From an uncultured Eubacteriales bacterium (GTDB taxonomy: Bacteria > Bacillota > Clostridia > Christensenellales > Aristaeellaceae), in assembly GCA_902774025.1 (NCBI GenBank), contig CACYGY010000007.1:1-53364 (forward strand): a DNA stretch of 53,364 nucleotides, read 5' to 3'. The first letter of the stretch is position 1; each line of letters begins with the position of its first letter. The position numbers and the translations under genes are program-made. The notes below the pieces were generated by a model, which had not been told where the DNA came from, ran no database searches, and worked only from the letters and a program-made list of their open reading frames with translations. Shown here one piece after another: positions 16,036-25,040 of the stretch.

Positions 16036-17166
16036 ATGAAAAAAGTACTGGCTCTGATTCTGGCACTGGCCATGAGCCTGGCTGTGTGCTCGGCTTTTGC
16101 GGAGGATACCGTTACCCTGAGGATTGCCCATATCGGACCCACCACGGGCGCCGCGGCCCTGTACGGTCTGGCGACGCAGCACGGCGCTGAGGTTGCCGCA
16201 GCGGAAATCAACGCGGAAGGCGGAAAATACCGGGTCGAGCTGATCTGTGAGGACGACGAGCACAACGTGGAAAAGGCCATCAACGCCTATAACGCGGCTC
16301 TGGACGCCAACGCTCAGATGATTCTGGGCAACACCACCTCCAAGCCCTGTGAGGCTGCCGGTGCGCAGGGATATATGGACCGCGTGTTCTTCCTGACGCC
16401 CTCCGCTTCCTCCACGGCCGTCACCGAAGACAAGGACAACGTGTACCAGATCTGCTTCAGCGATCCCAACCAGGGAGCGGCTTCCGCCGAGTACATCGCC
16501 AGCCACAATCTGGGCACCAGGATTGCCATCATCTACAACAACGCCGACGTGTACTCCACCGGCATCCGGGACACCTTTGTGGAGAAGGCTCAGGAAAAGG
16601 GCCTGACCATCGTGACCGAATCCACATTCACCGACGAGACCACCGACTTTACCGTGCAGGTGGGTGAGGCCAAGGACGCCGGCGCGGAAATCGTGTTCCT
16701 GCCCATCTACTACACCCCCGCTTCCATGATCCTGAAGACCGCCAGCGACAAGGGCTTCAGCCCCATCTTCTTTGGCGTGGACGGCATGGACGGCATCCTG
16801 GACGTGGAAGGCTTTGACACCTCTCTGGCTGAGGGCGTCATGCTTCTGACCCCCTTTGTGGCTTCCTCCGAGGACGAGAACGTGGTGAAGTTCGTCAACA
16901 GCTACAAGGAAGCCTACAATGAAATCCCGATCCAGTTTGCGGCGGACGCCTATGACGGCATCTACATTCTGGTGAAGGCGGCCGAGAAGGCCGGCATCAC
17001 CAGCGAGATGGCCTATGACGAAGTGTGTGATCTGATGATCGCCGCCATCCAGGAAATCGAAGTGGACGGCCTGACCGGCCACATGACCTGGGATTCCACC
17101 GGCGCCGTCACCAAGACCCCCATGGCCGCCACCATTGTGGACGGCAAGTACGTGTTCGAAGACTGA
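16036..17166 (+). CDS. livJ: Branched-chain amino acid ABC transporter, substrate-binding protein
   Basis: 376 residues, ATG after AGGAGG with 9 bases spacing. A type I periplasmic-binding fold is clear: LRIAHIGPTTGAAALYG at the start of the mature protein, AAEINAEGGKYRVELICEDDEHN, ILGNTTSKPCEAAG near 97-110, and AADAYDGIYILVKAAEKAG near 310. It captures a branched-chain or related amino acid for LivHMGF encoded next. The N-terminus is a signal peptide, but MSLAVC-SAFAED has Val just before Cys, which is not a good lipobox, so anchoring is uncertain. The strong hairpin after the gene probably lowers readthrough into the membrane genes. Confidence 0.95.
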   Translation: MKKVLALILALAMSLAVCSAFAEDTVTLRIAHIGPTTGAAALYGLATQHGAEVAAAEINAEGGKYRVELICEDDEHNVEKAINAYNAALDANAQMILGNTTSKPCEAAGAQGYMDRVFFLTPSASSTAVTEDKDNVYQICFSDPNQGAASAEYIASHNLGTRIAIIYNNADVYSTGIRDTFVEKAQEKGLTIVTESTFTDETTDFTVQVGEAKDAGAEIVFLPIYYTPASMILKTASDKGFSPIFFGVDGMDGILDVEGFDTSLAEGVMLLTPFVASSEDENVVKFVNSYKEAYNEIPIQFAADAYDGIYILVKAAEKAGITSEMAYDEVCDLMIAAIQEIEVDGLTGHMTWDSTGAVTKTPMAATIVDGKYVFED

Positions 17167-17185
17167 CATTCCCACAGGCACCGTG

Positions 17186-17211
17186 GGACTGGTCCCGGAA
17201 GGGGCCAGTCC
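17186..17211 (+). terminator. Hairpin between livJ and livH (partial terminator or mRNA end)
   Basis: 11-bp stem GGACTGGTCCC / GGGGCCAGTCC with a GGAA tetraloop and only a scattered T-run after it (TGCGTTTGTTATT). A second stem, CCCAC / GTGGG (17171-17175 with 17183-17187), overlaps its left arm and competes with it. Such sites usually set a high ratio of binding protein to permease. Confidence 0.6.
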
Positions 17212-17282
17212 TGCGTTTGTTATTACGTGTTTCCCGCGGCATGTCCTTCCATGCCGGAACCCGGGTCTGAAAGGAATCAGCC

Positions 17283-18161
17283 ATGATATTTCTGGATAAT
17301 CTGATCAACGGTCTGAGTCTTGGGAGTATATATGCCATCATAGCCCTGGGTTACACCATGGTGTACGGTATCGCCAAGATGCTGAACTTTGCACACGGTG
17401 ACGTGATCATGGTGGGGGGGTATATGGCCTTCTGCGGTCTCCAGTACTGGGGCGTGCCCACGGTCCTCTCCCTTGTGATTGCCATGGCGGTATGCACCGT
17501 TCTCGGGGTGACCATTGAAGGGCTGGCCTACCGTCCCCTGCGGCAGGCACCGGGCCTTGCCGTGCTCATCACCGCCATCGGAATGAGTTATCTTCTTCAG
17601 AATCTGGCGCTGATGATCTGGGGCGCCAATCCCAAGTCCTTCCCCACCACATTCATCAACGGCAGCAGCATCCGGCTGGGAAGCCTGAACATCTCCAGCG
17701 CCACCGTGTACACGATCCTGGCCAATGTGATCATCATGGTCCTGCTCACTCTGTTCACCAGCCGGACCCGGATGGGCAAGGCCATGCGCTGCGTGTCGCA
17801 GGACCGGGGCGCGGCGCAGCTGATGGGCATCAATGTGAACCGGACCATCACCGTCACCTTTGCCATCGGCTCTGCCCTGGCGGCCATTGCCGGCGTGCTC
17901 CTGTGCTCTTCCTATCCCATTCTGCAGCCCACCACTGGGTCCATGCCGGGCATCAAGGCCTTTACCGCCGCCGTGTTCGGCGGGATCGGCTCCATTCCCG
18001 GTGCCATGCTGGGAGGCGTTCTCCTGGGCGTGATCGAGATTTTCGGCAAGGCCTATATCTCCACGGAACTGGGGGACGCCATCGTCTTCGCGGTGCTGAT
18101 TGTGGTGTTGCTGGTGCGGCCTACGGGCCTGCTGGGCAAGGCCGTGCGTGAGAAAGTGTGA
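17283..18161 (+). CDS. livH: Branched-chain amino acid ABC transporter permease LivH
   Basis: 292-residue integral membrane protein with about eight hydrophobic segments. LINGLSLGSIYAIIALGYTMVYGIAKMLNFAHGD in the first 40 residues is the LivH hallmark (split here as SLGSIYAIIALGYTMVYG and MLNFAHGD), and GMKA-like GIKAFTAAVFGGIGSIPGA near 225 is the conserved coupling region. It forms the membrane channel with LivM. ATG preceded by GAAAGGAATCAGCC; it ends 8 bases before livM. Confidence 0.96.
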   Translation: MIFLDNLINGLSLGSIYAIIALGYTMVYGIAKMLNFAHGDVIMVGGYMAFCGLQYWGVPTVLSLVIAMAVCTVLGVTIEGLAYRPLRQAPGLAVLITAIGMSYLLQNLALMIWGANPKSFPTTFINGSSIRLGSLNISSATVYTILANVIIMVLLTLFTSRTRMGKAMRCVSQDRGAAQLMGINVNRTITVTFAIGSALAAIAGVLLCSSYPILQPTTGSMPGIKAFTAAVFGGIGSIPGAMLGGVLLGVIEIFGKAYISTELGDAIVFAVLIVVLLVRPTGLLGKAVREKV

Positions 18162-18169
18162 GGTGGCCC

Positions 18170-19252
18170 ATGACGAAAGCGAAACGCAATCGGCTGATCT
18201 ACAACATGATCACCTATGGGCTGGTCATCGCGGCCTTTATCATTCTGCAGAGCATGGTGGACGCCAAGACCATCACCCGCTCCCTGAAAGGACAACTGGT
18301 GCCCATCTGTGCCTGGGTGGTGATGGCGGTTTCCCTGAACCTGGTGATCGGCTTCAGCGGCGAACTGAGCCTTGGCCATGCGGGTTTCATGAGTGTAGGC
18401 GCCTACACGGGAACCATCGTGAGCGGATGGATGCTCAATGTCTTTGATGTCCAGGATACCACCCTCCGTCTGGTGGTTGCCATTCTGGCCGGCGGGCTCA
18501 TGGCGGGCCTGGCGGGAACGCTGATCGGCATTCCCGTGCTCAGGCTCCGGGGCGACTATCTTGCAATTGTCACCCTGGCCTTCGGCGAAATCATCCGCAA
18601 TCTGGTGAATGTTCTGTATGTGGGCATCGCGGACGGCCGGCTTCAGGCTTCCTTTCTGAAAAAGACCCTGCCTTCCCAGGCAATCATGCTGGTGGACGGG
18701 GCCAAGGGTGCCGTGAAGATCAAACCCATTTCCAACTTCACCATGGGCTTTATCCTGGTGATGATCACGCTGATTGTGGTGATCAACCTGATCAATTCCA
18801 GAACAGGCCGGGCAATCCAGGCCACAAGGGACAACCGCATCGCAGCCGAGTCCATGGGCGTATCGGTGATCCGGTACAAGATGACGGCTTTCGTGACCGC
18901 GTCGGTTCTGGCGGGCATGGCCGGTGCTCTCTACGGACTGAACGCCACGACGGTGGTACCCACCCAGTTTACCTTCAATCAGAGCATCAATGTGCTGGTC
19001 TTCGTGGTGCTGGGCGGTCTTGGCAATATCCTGGGTTCCGTGATCTCCGCGGCCTTCCTGACGGTTCTGCCGGAGCTGCTCCGCGAGTTTTCCGACCTGC
19101 GCATGCTTCTGTACGCCATTGTGCTGATCCTGGTGATGATCTTTACCAACAACCCCCTGATCCGTGACTTTATCGGCAGGCTTTTCCAGTCCCTGCGCAG
19201 AAGGTTCAGCCACGGATCCCAGGATGAAACCACGGGAGGTGAGACGAAATGA
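18170..19252 (+). CDS. livM: Branched-chain amino acid ABC transporter permease LivM
   Basis: 360-residue membrane protein. The LivM signatures VVMAVSLNLVIGFSGELS, LGHAGFMSVGAYTG and RLRGDYLAIVTLAFGEIIRN are present in order. An in-frame GTG lies 12 bases upstream, but the ATG at 18170 has GAGGTGG 4-10 bases before it and is preferred. LivM pairs with LivH. Its stop overlaps the livG start by 4 bases (ATGA), which implies translational coupling. Confidence 0.95.
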   Translation: MTKAKRNRLIYNMITYGLVIAAFIILQSMVDAKTITRSLKGQLVPICAWVVMAVSLNLVIGFSGELSLGHAGFMSVGAYTGTIVSGWMLNVFDVQDTTLRLVVAILAGGLMAGLAGTLIGIPVLRLRGDYLAIVTLAFGEIIRNLVNVLYVGIADGRLQASFLKKTLPSQAIMLVDGAKGAVKIKPISNFTMGFILVMITLIVVINLINSRTGRAIQATRDNRIAAESMGVSVIRYKMTAFVTASVLAGMAGALYGLNATTVVPTQFTFNQSINVLVFVVLGGLGNILGSVISAAFLTVLPELLREFSDLRMLLYAIVLILVMIFTNNPLIRDFIGRLFQSLRRRFSHGSQDETTGGETK

Positions 19253-20112
19253 GCCAGGAGGAAAGGCGGCGCGCGGATACCAGAATGGTCCCCTATCCCT
19301 CCCACTCCATCGTGCCGGAGCGGGACGTGAACAGCATTCCGGTGCTGGAAACAAGACACCTGGGCATTGAGTTCGGCGGCCTCAAGGCGGTGGAGGATTT
19401 TAATCTCACCATTGGCCGCACGGAAATCGCCGGTCTCATCGGACCCAACGGCGCGGGCAAGACCACCGTCTTCAATCTGATCACCAAGGTGTATGAACCC
19501 ACAAGGGGCATTGTGCTCATCAACGGTCACGACACCAAGGGGCTGAACATCGTCCAGGCCTCCCGCCTCGGGATTGCCAGAACCTTCCAGAACATCCGCC
19601 TGTTTTCCCAGATGACCGTGGAGGAAAATGTGCGCATCGGACTGCACAATCAGATCCGGTATGACATGTTTACCGGCATTCTTCGTCTGCCCAGATACTG
19701 GAAGCAGGAGAGAAAGCAGCATCAGCAGGCCATGGAGCTCCTGTCCCTGTTTGGCATGCAGGATATGGCCGATGTCCGGGCGGACAGCCTTCCCTACGGT
19801 GCGCAGCGCCGCCTGGAGATTATCCGGGCCATGGCCACCAACCCCAGCCTCCTCCTGCTGGATGAGCCCGCGGCAGGCATGAATCCCAAGGAAACCGAGG
19901 AACTGATGGAAAACATCGTCCGCATCCGGGACCAGTTTCAGATTGCCGTTCTGCTCATCGAGCATGACATGAACCTGGTCATGGGCATCTGTGAGGGCAT
20001 CTGTGTGCTGAGCTTCGGAAAAATCATCGCCAAGGGCACACCGGCGGATATCCAGAAGAACCCTGTGGTGATCGAGGCCTATCTGGGCAGGAAGAAGGAG
20101 GCGCAAGCGTGA
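19249..20112 (+). CDS. livG: Branched-chain amino acid ABC transporter ATPase LivG
   Basis: 287 residues. Walker A GPNGAGKTT (near 65-73), the long LivG insert around RTFQNIRLFSQMTVEENVRIG, signature PYGAQRRLEIIRAMA (LSGGQ replaced by YGAQR, normal for this family) and Walker B LLLLDEPAAGMNP. It has an unusual 30-residue hydrophilic N-terminal extension (MSQEERRRADTR...) before the ATPase core; the ATG is nevertheless well supported by GGGAGGTGAGACGAA. Ends with a 4-base GTGA overlap with livF. Confidence 0.95.
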   Translation: MSQEERRRADTRMVPYPSHSIVPERDVNSIPVLETRHLGIEFGGLKAVEDFNLTIGRTEIAGLIGPNGAGKTTVFNLITKVYEPTRGIVLINGHDTKGLNIVQASRLGIARTFQNIRLFSQMTVEENVRIGLHNQIRYDMFTGILRLPRYWKQERKQHQQAMELLSLFGMQDMADVRADSLPYGAQRRLEIIRAMATNPSLLLLDEPAAGMNPKETEELMENIVRIRDQFQIAVLLIEHDMNLVMGICEGICVLSFGKIIAKGTPADIQKNPVVIEAYLGRKKEAQA

Positions 20113-20816
20113 GTCTCTTGAGCGTGCAGGACATTCATGTCTACTATGGAGCCATTCATGCCATCAAGGGGATCTCCCTGGAGGTGGAGGAGAAGGAGAT
20201 TGTGACCCTCATCGGCGCCAACGGTGCCGGCAAGTCCACCACCCTTAATACCATCGCCGGACTTCACAGACCCAAGTCCGGAACCGTGACGTTTGCGGGG
20301 GAGGTTCTGACAGGGCAGCCGGCCAGCCGCATTGTGCCCAGAGGTCTGTCCATGTGTCCGGAGGGCCGGCGGGTTTTCCCGCACATGACCGTGAGGGAAA
20401 ATCTGGAAATGGGCGGATATGTCCGGCCTTCCTCGGAAATCCAGTCCTCCCTGGAGGAAATGTACACGCGTTTTCCCCGGCTGAAGGAAAGGGAAAAGCA
20501 GGTGGCGGGCACGCTGTCCGGCGGTGAGCAGCAGATGCTGGCCATGGCCCGGGCTCTCATGAGCAGGCCCAGGCTCCTGATGCTGGATGAGCCTTCCATG
20601 GGTCTTGCGCCCATTCTGGTGGAACAGATCTTTTCCATTATCCAGGAACTGCACAACAGTGGCGTGACGATTCTTCTGGTGGAGCAGAATGCACAGATGG
20701 CCCTGTCGGTGGCGGACCGCGCCTATGTGCTGGAGACGGGAAACATTTCCCTGTCCGGCCGGGCCGAGGATCTTCTCCATGACGAAAAGGTACAGAAAGC
20801 CTACCTGGGTTCCTGA
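20109..20816 (+). CDS. livF: Branched-chain amino acid ABC transporter ATPase LivF
   Basis: 235 residues from a GTG start that overlaps the livG stop (GTGA). Walker A GANGAGKST, signature LSGGEQQMLAMARALM and Walker B LLMLDEPSMGLAP, with CPEGRRVFPHMTVRENLEMG typical of LivF. It forms the ATPase pair with LivG. A terminator follows the stop. Confidence 0.96.
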   Translation: MSLLSVQDIHVYYGAIHAIKGISLEVEEKEIVTLIGANGAGKSTTLNTIAGLHRPKSGTVTFAGEVLTGQPASRIVPRGLSMCPEGRRVFPHMTVRENLEMGGYVRPSSEIQSSLEEMYTRFPRLKEREKQVAGTLSGGEQQMLAMARALMSRPRLLMLDEPSMGLAPILVEQIFSIIQELHNSGVTILLVEQNAQMALSVADRAYVLETGNISLSGRAEDLLHDEKVQKAYLGS

Positions 20817-20820
20817 TCAG

Positions 20821-20856
20821 AAAATGCACAGCAGTCGGCACTGATGTGCATTTTTT
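20821..20856 (+). terminator. Terminator of the liv operon
   Basis: AAAATGCACA / TGTGCATTTTTT with an inner CAGT/ACTG stem, then six T (20851-20856). Confidence 0.85.
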
Positions 20857-20872
20857 GTCGGTAACGGAGTGC

Positions 20873-20901
20873 TTGCCATGGGGAAGAAACTGTGCTATAG
20901 A
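20873..20901 (+). promoter_or_regulatory. Promoter of the MATE-GH127-azlCD operon
   Basis: TTGCCA (20873-20878), 17-base spacer, TATAGA (20896-20901). RNA should start near 20908, downstream of the in-frame ATG at 20846 and upstream of the GTG at 20933. Confidence 0.68.
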
Positions 20902-20932
20902 ACACAGGCATGACACGGAAGGCGGTGAAGGT

Positions 20933-22321
20933 GTGAACCGGGGAAAGAGCGAAGGGTACGGCGGGCCCATGACGGAGGGCGTGATCTGGAAACAGCTTCT
21001 GTTTTTCTTCTTTCCAATCCTGCTGGGCACATTTTTCCAGCAGCTCTACAACACAGTGGATGCCATGATCGTGGGCAAGGCTGTGGGCAAGGAAGCACTG
21101 GCGGCGGTGGGCGGCGCCACAGGCAACCTGATCAACCTGCTGGTGGGCTTCTTTGTGGGTCTTTCCTCCGGCTCTACGGTGATCATTTCTCAGTTCTTCG
21201 GCGCGCGCAGGGACGGGGACGTTTCCCGGGCGGTCCATACCAGCTTCGCCATGGCGGGCATCTTCGGACTGTTCCTCATGGTGGCGGGTCTGCTTCTGTC
21301 CCCCACACTGCTCGCATGGATGCATACGCCGGAACAGGTCATGCCCCATGCCCTGGAATACATCCGGATTTATTTCATCGGCACCGTGCCCATGATGGTC
21401 TACAACATGGGCTCCGGCATTCTCCGGGCTGTGGGGGATTCCAGACGTCCTCTGCTGTTCCTCATGGTATCCTGCCTGACCAACATTGTGCTGGACGTCA
21501 TCCTGGTCATCGGATGCGACATGGGCGTGGCGGGAGCGGCCGCCGCCACGGTGGTTTCCCAGTTCGTCTCCGGCATTCTGGTGGTCCTGACCCTGATGCA
21601 CACAGCCAGGAGTTACCGGCTTTCTCCCAAAAGACTGCGGCTGCACATGGACATGACGGGAAAAATCGTGTCCATCGGGCTGCCGGCAGGGCTTCAGAGC
21701 GTCATGTATTCCGTCAGCAATGTGCTGATCCAGTCCGCCATCAACCATTTCGACACGGATGTGCTGGCGGGATGGACGGCCTACGGGAAGCTGGACGGCA
21801 TGTTCTGGATGATTGTCAACGCTTTCGGGGTATCCGTCCTGACCTTCTGCGGCCAGAATTTCGGCGCGAAGCGGTATGACAGAATGCGGCGGGGCACCAT
21901 GATCTGCCTGGGCATGACCGCAGGGGCCGCCCTTCTGCTGAGCACGCTGCTCCTTCTCTTCGGGCCCGCTCTCTACAGTCTGTTCACCTCGGATCCGGCG
22001 GTGGTGGAGCAGGGCATGCGGATTCTGAGGCAGCTGGCGCCCTGCTACATTACCTACGTGTGCGTGGAGGTGTTCTCCGGCGCCGTGCGCGGCACAGGGG
22101 ATTCCCTTGTGCCCACCCTCATGACCCTTTTCGGCATCTGCATGATCCGGGTGGGCTGGATTCTTTTCTACGTGCCCGCCCATAACACGCTGGATCAGGT
22201 GCTGCTGAGTTATCCCATTACCTGGGTTCTGACCAGTATCATGTTCCTTGTCTACTATTTCCACGGGGGATGGCTGAAGCGCCGCGGAGGCGGAGCGGCC
22301 AGGGAAGGAGAAACGGTATGA
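20933..22321 (+). CDS. MATE-family multidrug/metabolite exporter
   Basis: About 462 residues with twelve hydrophobic segments in two homologous halves. The opening MTEGVIWKQLLFFFFPILLG and FQQLYNTVDAMIVGKAVGKEALAAVGG are diagnostic for the NorM/DinF-type MATE family, as is GLPAGLQSVMYSVSNVLIQSAIN near 215. It exports cationic or other small molecules by ion antiport. I chose the GTG at 20933 (GGAAGG 10 bases upstream, inside the predicted transcript); the Met at 20968 is the alternative. It overlaps the GH127 start by 4 bases. Confidence 0.9.
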   Translation: MNRGKSEGYGGPMTEGVIWKQLLFFFFPILLGTFFQQLYNTVDAMIVGKAVGKEALAAVGGATGNLINLLVGFFVGLSSGSTVIISQFFGARRDGDVSRAVHTSFAMAGIFGLFLMVAGLLLSPTLLAWMHTPEQVMPHALEYIRIYFIGTVPMMVYNMGSGILRAVGDSRRPLLFLMVSCLTNIVLDVILVIGCDMGVAGAAAATVVSQFVSGILVVLTLMHTARSYRLSPKRLRLHMDMTGKIVSIGLPAGLQSVMYSVSNVLIQSAINHFDTDVLAGWTAYGKLDGMFWMIVNAFGVSVLTFCGQNFGAKRYDRMRRGTMICLGMTAGAALLLSTLLLLFGPALYSLFTSDPAVVEQGMRILRQLAPCYITYVCVEVFSGAVRGTGDSLVPTLMTLFGICMIRVGWILFYVPAHNTLDQVLLSYPITWVLTSIMFLVYYFHGGWLKRRGGGAAREGETV

Positions 22322-24345
22322 CGCAGAGAGAGACAAAGCCCCTTGCCCTTGGACAGATCACACTGAAGGATTCCTTTTTTCTCCGGGAGACAGGCCTGGT
22401 GCGGGAAAAGATGGTGCCCTGGCAGTGGGAAGCCCTGAATGACCGCATTGAGGACGCTGCGCCCAGCTACTGCATCCACAATTTCCGGGCGGCGGCACGC
22501 CTTCAGAAGGCCCGGAAGGAAGGCCGGGATTTCCGCTTCGTCCCCTGGAACGGCCAGTTTGAGGTCAAGCCGGGGAAAGGGGAAAAACCGGACGAGAACG
22601 GGTTCTACGGCTTCCTTTTCCAGGATTCGGACCTGTACAAGTGGCTGGAGGCGGTGGCCTATCTGCAGGCCCGGCAGCCGGATCCCGTGCTGCAGAGCCA
22701 TGCTGAGGAGGTCATCACCCTCATTGAGGAGGCCCAGGATCCGGACGGCTATCTGGATACCGCCTATCAGCTCCATGAGCGGAAGGGCATCTTTGAGAAC
22801 CTGGCCTTCAATCATGAACTGTACTGTCTGGGCCATCTGACGGAGGCGGCGGTGGCCTGGCATCAGGCCACGGGGGATGAGCGGCTGATCCGGGTGGTCA
22901 TGAAGATGATCGATTTTGTCCGGGAGCATTTCGGTCCCGGAAAACGGTCCGGCTATCCCGGGCATGAGATTCTGGAAATGGCTCTGGTCCGGCTGTATGA
23001 CGAAACCGGGGACAGATCCTGCCTGGACCTGGCCCTGTATTTCCTCCATGAGCGGGGAAAGACCCCCAACGTGTTCCTGGCGGAGGAAAACCGGCGGAGA
23101 AAGGCGGACGGCCTGGAGGAACTGCCGGAGGAGGAAAGCCGGAAGTTCATCTACCAGCAGGCCCATATCCCGGTGGTCAGTCAGAGGGAACCCGTGGGGC
23201 ATGCCGTGCGTGCGGTCTATCTGTATTCCGGCATGGCGGACGCGGTGCGCAAGACCGGGGACACACAGATGGCAGAGGCCCTGGAGAAGATCTGGCAGGG
23301 CATTGTGCGGGAGAAAATGTATGTCACGGGAGGCATCGGTGCCACCCGGGAGGGGGAGGCGTTCTCCCGTCCCTTTGATCTGCCCAACGCCCTGGCCTAT
23401 TCGGAGACCTGCGCGGCCATCGGCCTGGTGTTTCTCTGCCGGCGCCTGCTGCAGCTCAGGTGCCGGGGAGACGCGGGCCATGTCATGGAGCGGGCGCTGT
23501 ATAACGGCGTGCTCTCCGGCGTGGCGCTGGACGGCCGGTCCTTCTTCTATGTCAATCCGCTGTGCGTGCCCCGGGGCGGGGAGGACGATGAAAGGCTGAG
23601 CCATGTGAAGCGGGTGCGCCAGAAATGGTTTGGCTGCGCCTGCTGCCCGCCCAATCTTGCCCGGCTGATCGCGTCCCTGCCCCAGTACGCCGTGACGGGA
23701 AACGGGGAGGAACTGCATTTCCACCTGTACATGGCCCAGGAAATCAGCGCGGACCTGGGAGGGAACGCCATCCGTCTGAGCATGGAGGCGGACCTGATGC
23801 GCTCGGGTCATGTGACCGTCCGGGTCACACAGGGCAGCACCAGGGGCAGACTGGCTTTCCGCCTGCCGGACTGGTGCGACAGTCCCACGCTGCAGGGGGC
23901 TGACTTTACGGTCCTGGACGGGTACGCCTGGGCGGAGAAGGAATGGAAAGCCGGGGATGTGCTGACCCTGGACTTCCCCATGCGCGTGCGGTATCTCCGC
24001 TCGGATCCCCGGGTGGACGCGGACGCCGGCAGGGTCTGTGTTGCCTACGGCCCCTTTGTGATGTGCGCAGAGGAGAAGGACAACGGGCAGGATCTGGGCC
24101 TCCTCTGTATTCTGCCGGGACGTGAAGCGCGGGTCAGCATGGAGGAGATCGGCGGGGTCGGGATGCCCTGCGTCAGGGTATCCGGAAAACGTCTGCGGAT
24201 ACCGGACAGACTGTACGGCGAATGGACAGAGGAGCTGGGAGAGGAGAAGGAGATCGTGCTGCGTCCCTACTTTGCCTGGAATAACCGGGGGCCCGGGGAA
24301 ATGCGGGTCTGGCTCCGGGCGGGGGACGAAGGAGGTCTCGCATGA
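22318..24345 (+). CDS. GH127 family beta-L-arabinofuranosidase
   Basis: 675 residues, no signal peptide, so cytoplasmic. The fold is the DUF1680 alpha/alpha barrel: GFYGFLFQDSDLYKWLEAVAYL, AQDPDGYLDTAYQ, NHELYCLGHLTEAAVAW and YVTGGIGATREGEAF are typical. The zinc-cysteine catalytic site known for HypBA1 is complete: Glu363 and Cys365 in YSETCAA and Cys442-Cys443 in GCACCPPN. It should remove terminal beta-L-arabinofuranose from imported oligosaccharides. GAAGGAG precedes the ATG at 22318, which overlaps the MATE stop (ATGA); its own stop overlaps azlC in the same way. The company of an exporter and an amino acid permease is unusual for a glycosidase. Confidence 0.93.
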   Translation: MTQRETKPLALGQITLKDSFFLRETGLVREKMVPWQWEALNDRIEDAAPSYCIHNFRAAARLQKARKEGRDFRFVPWNGQFEVKPGKGEKPDENGFYGFLFQDSDLYKWLEAVAYLQARQPDPVLQSHAEEVITLIEEAQDPDGYLDTAYQLHERKGIFENLAFNHELYCLGHLTEAAVAWHQATGDERLIRVVMKMIDFVREHFGPGKRSGYPGHEILEMALVRLYDETGDRSCLDLALYFLHERGKTPNVFLAEENRRRKADGLEELPEEESRKFIYQQAHIPVVSQREPVGHAVRAVYLYSGMADAVRKTGDTQMAEALEKIWQGIVREKMYVTGGIGATREGEAFSRPFDLPNALAYSETCAAIGLVFLCRRLLQLRCRGDAGHVMERALYNGVLSGVALDGRSFFYVNPLCVPRGGEDDERLSHVKRVRQKWFGCACCPPNLARLIASLPQYAVTGNGEELHFHLYMAQEISADLGGNAIRLSMEADLMRSGHVTVRVTQGSTRGRLAFRLPDWCDSPTLQGADFTVLDGYAWAEKEWKAGDVLTLDFPMRVRYLRSDPRVDADAGRVCVAYGPFVMCAEEKDNGQDLGLLCILPGREARVSMEEIGGVGMPCVRVSGKRLRIPDRLYGEWTEELGEEKEIVLRPYFAWNNRGPGEMRVWLRAGDEGGLA

Positions 24346-25040
24346 GCGACAGGCGCCGGGGACTGCGTGACGGTATCCCCATCGGACTGGGCTATCTTTC
24401 CGTTTCCTTTGCCTTTGGCATTCAGGCGGTGTCCCTGGGGCTGAGTCCTCTGCAGGCCGTGCTGATTTCCATGACAAACCTCACCAGCGCGGGACAGCTG
24501 GCGGGCATCGGCCTGATGGCCGGCGGGGCTTCCCTGGTGGAGATGGCTCTGGCGCAGATAACCATCAATATGCGCTATGCCCTCATGTCCCTGAGCCTCA
24601 CCCAACGCCTGGGGGCGGACATGACAGGACTCAGGCGGGCCTTCTTCGCCTTCGGGAACACCGACGAAATCTTTGCGGTGGCCTCCGGGCAGAAGGGAGA
24701 GCTGAACCATCATTACCTGTATGCCCTGATGCTGGCCCCTTATCTGGGCTGGTCTCTGGGCACTCTCCTGGGATCCCTCGCGGGCACTCTTCTGCCGGTG
24801 TTTTTCAGGGATGTCCTGGGGATTGCCATCTACGGCATGTTCCTGGCCATCATCCTGCCCCCGGCCCGCAGCCGGAAAAGCGTTGCCGCGGTGGTGCTCA
24901 TGGCGGCCTGTCTGTCTCTGGCCTTCCGCTACCTGCCCTTCCTCCGGAATCTCTCCGGCGGATATGCCATGATCATCAGTGCCGTGGTGAGTGCGGCCGC
25001 GGCCGCACTGATGTTTCCCGTGGGGGAGGAGGATGAGTAG
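24342..25040 (+). CDS. azlC: AzlC-family branched-chain amino acid exporter subunit
   Basis: 232-residue membrane protein. RDGIPIGLGYLSVSFAFGI at the N-terminus, LTSAGQLAGIGLM, INMRYALMSLSL and FAFGNTDEIFAVA are the conserved AzlC segments. With AzlD it forms an exporter linked to branched-chain amino acids or analogues. It overlaps the GH127 stop by 4 bases and ends directly at the azlD ATG. Confidence 0.94.
   Translation: MSDRRRGLRDGIPIGLGYLSVSFAFGIQAVSLGLSPLQAVLISMTNLTSAGQLAGIGLMAGGASLVEMALAQITINMRYALMSLSLTQRLGADMTGLRRAFFAFGNTDEIFAVASGQKGELNHHYLYALMLAPYLGWSLGTLLGSLAGTLLPVFFRDVLGIAIYGMFLAIILPPARSRKSVAAVVLMAACLSLAFRYLPFLRNLSGGYAMIISAVVSAAAAALMFPVGEEDE

Noticed and set aside
20801..22336. 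Long antisense frame (511 codons) opposite the MATE gene
   Set aside because: Shadow; His/Gly/Gln-rich composition and no ribosome site.
22255..24477. Long antisense frame (740 codons) opposite the GH127 gene
   Set aside because: The plus-strand GH127 has a complete catalytic site; the antisense frame has no start signals.
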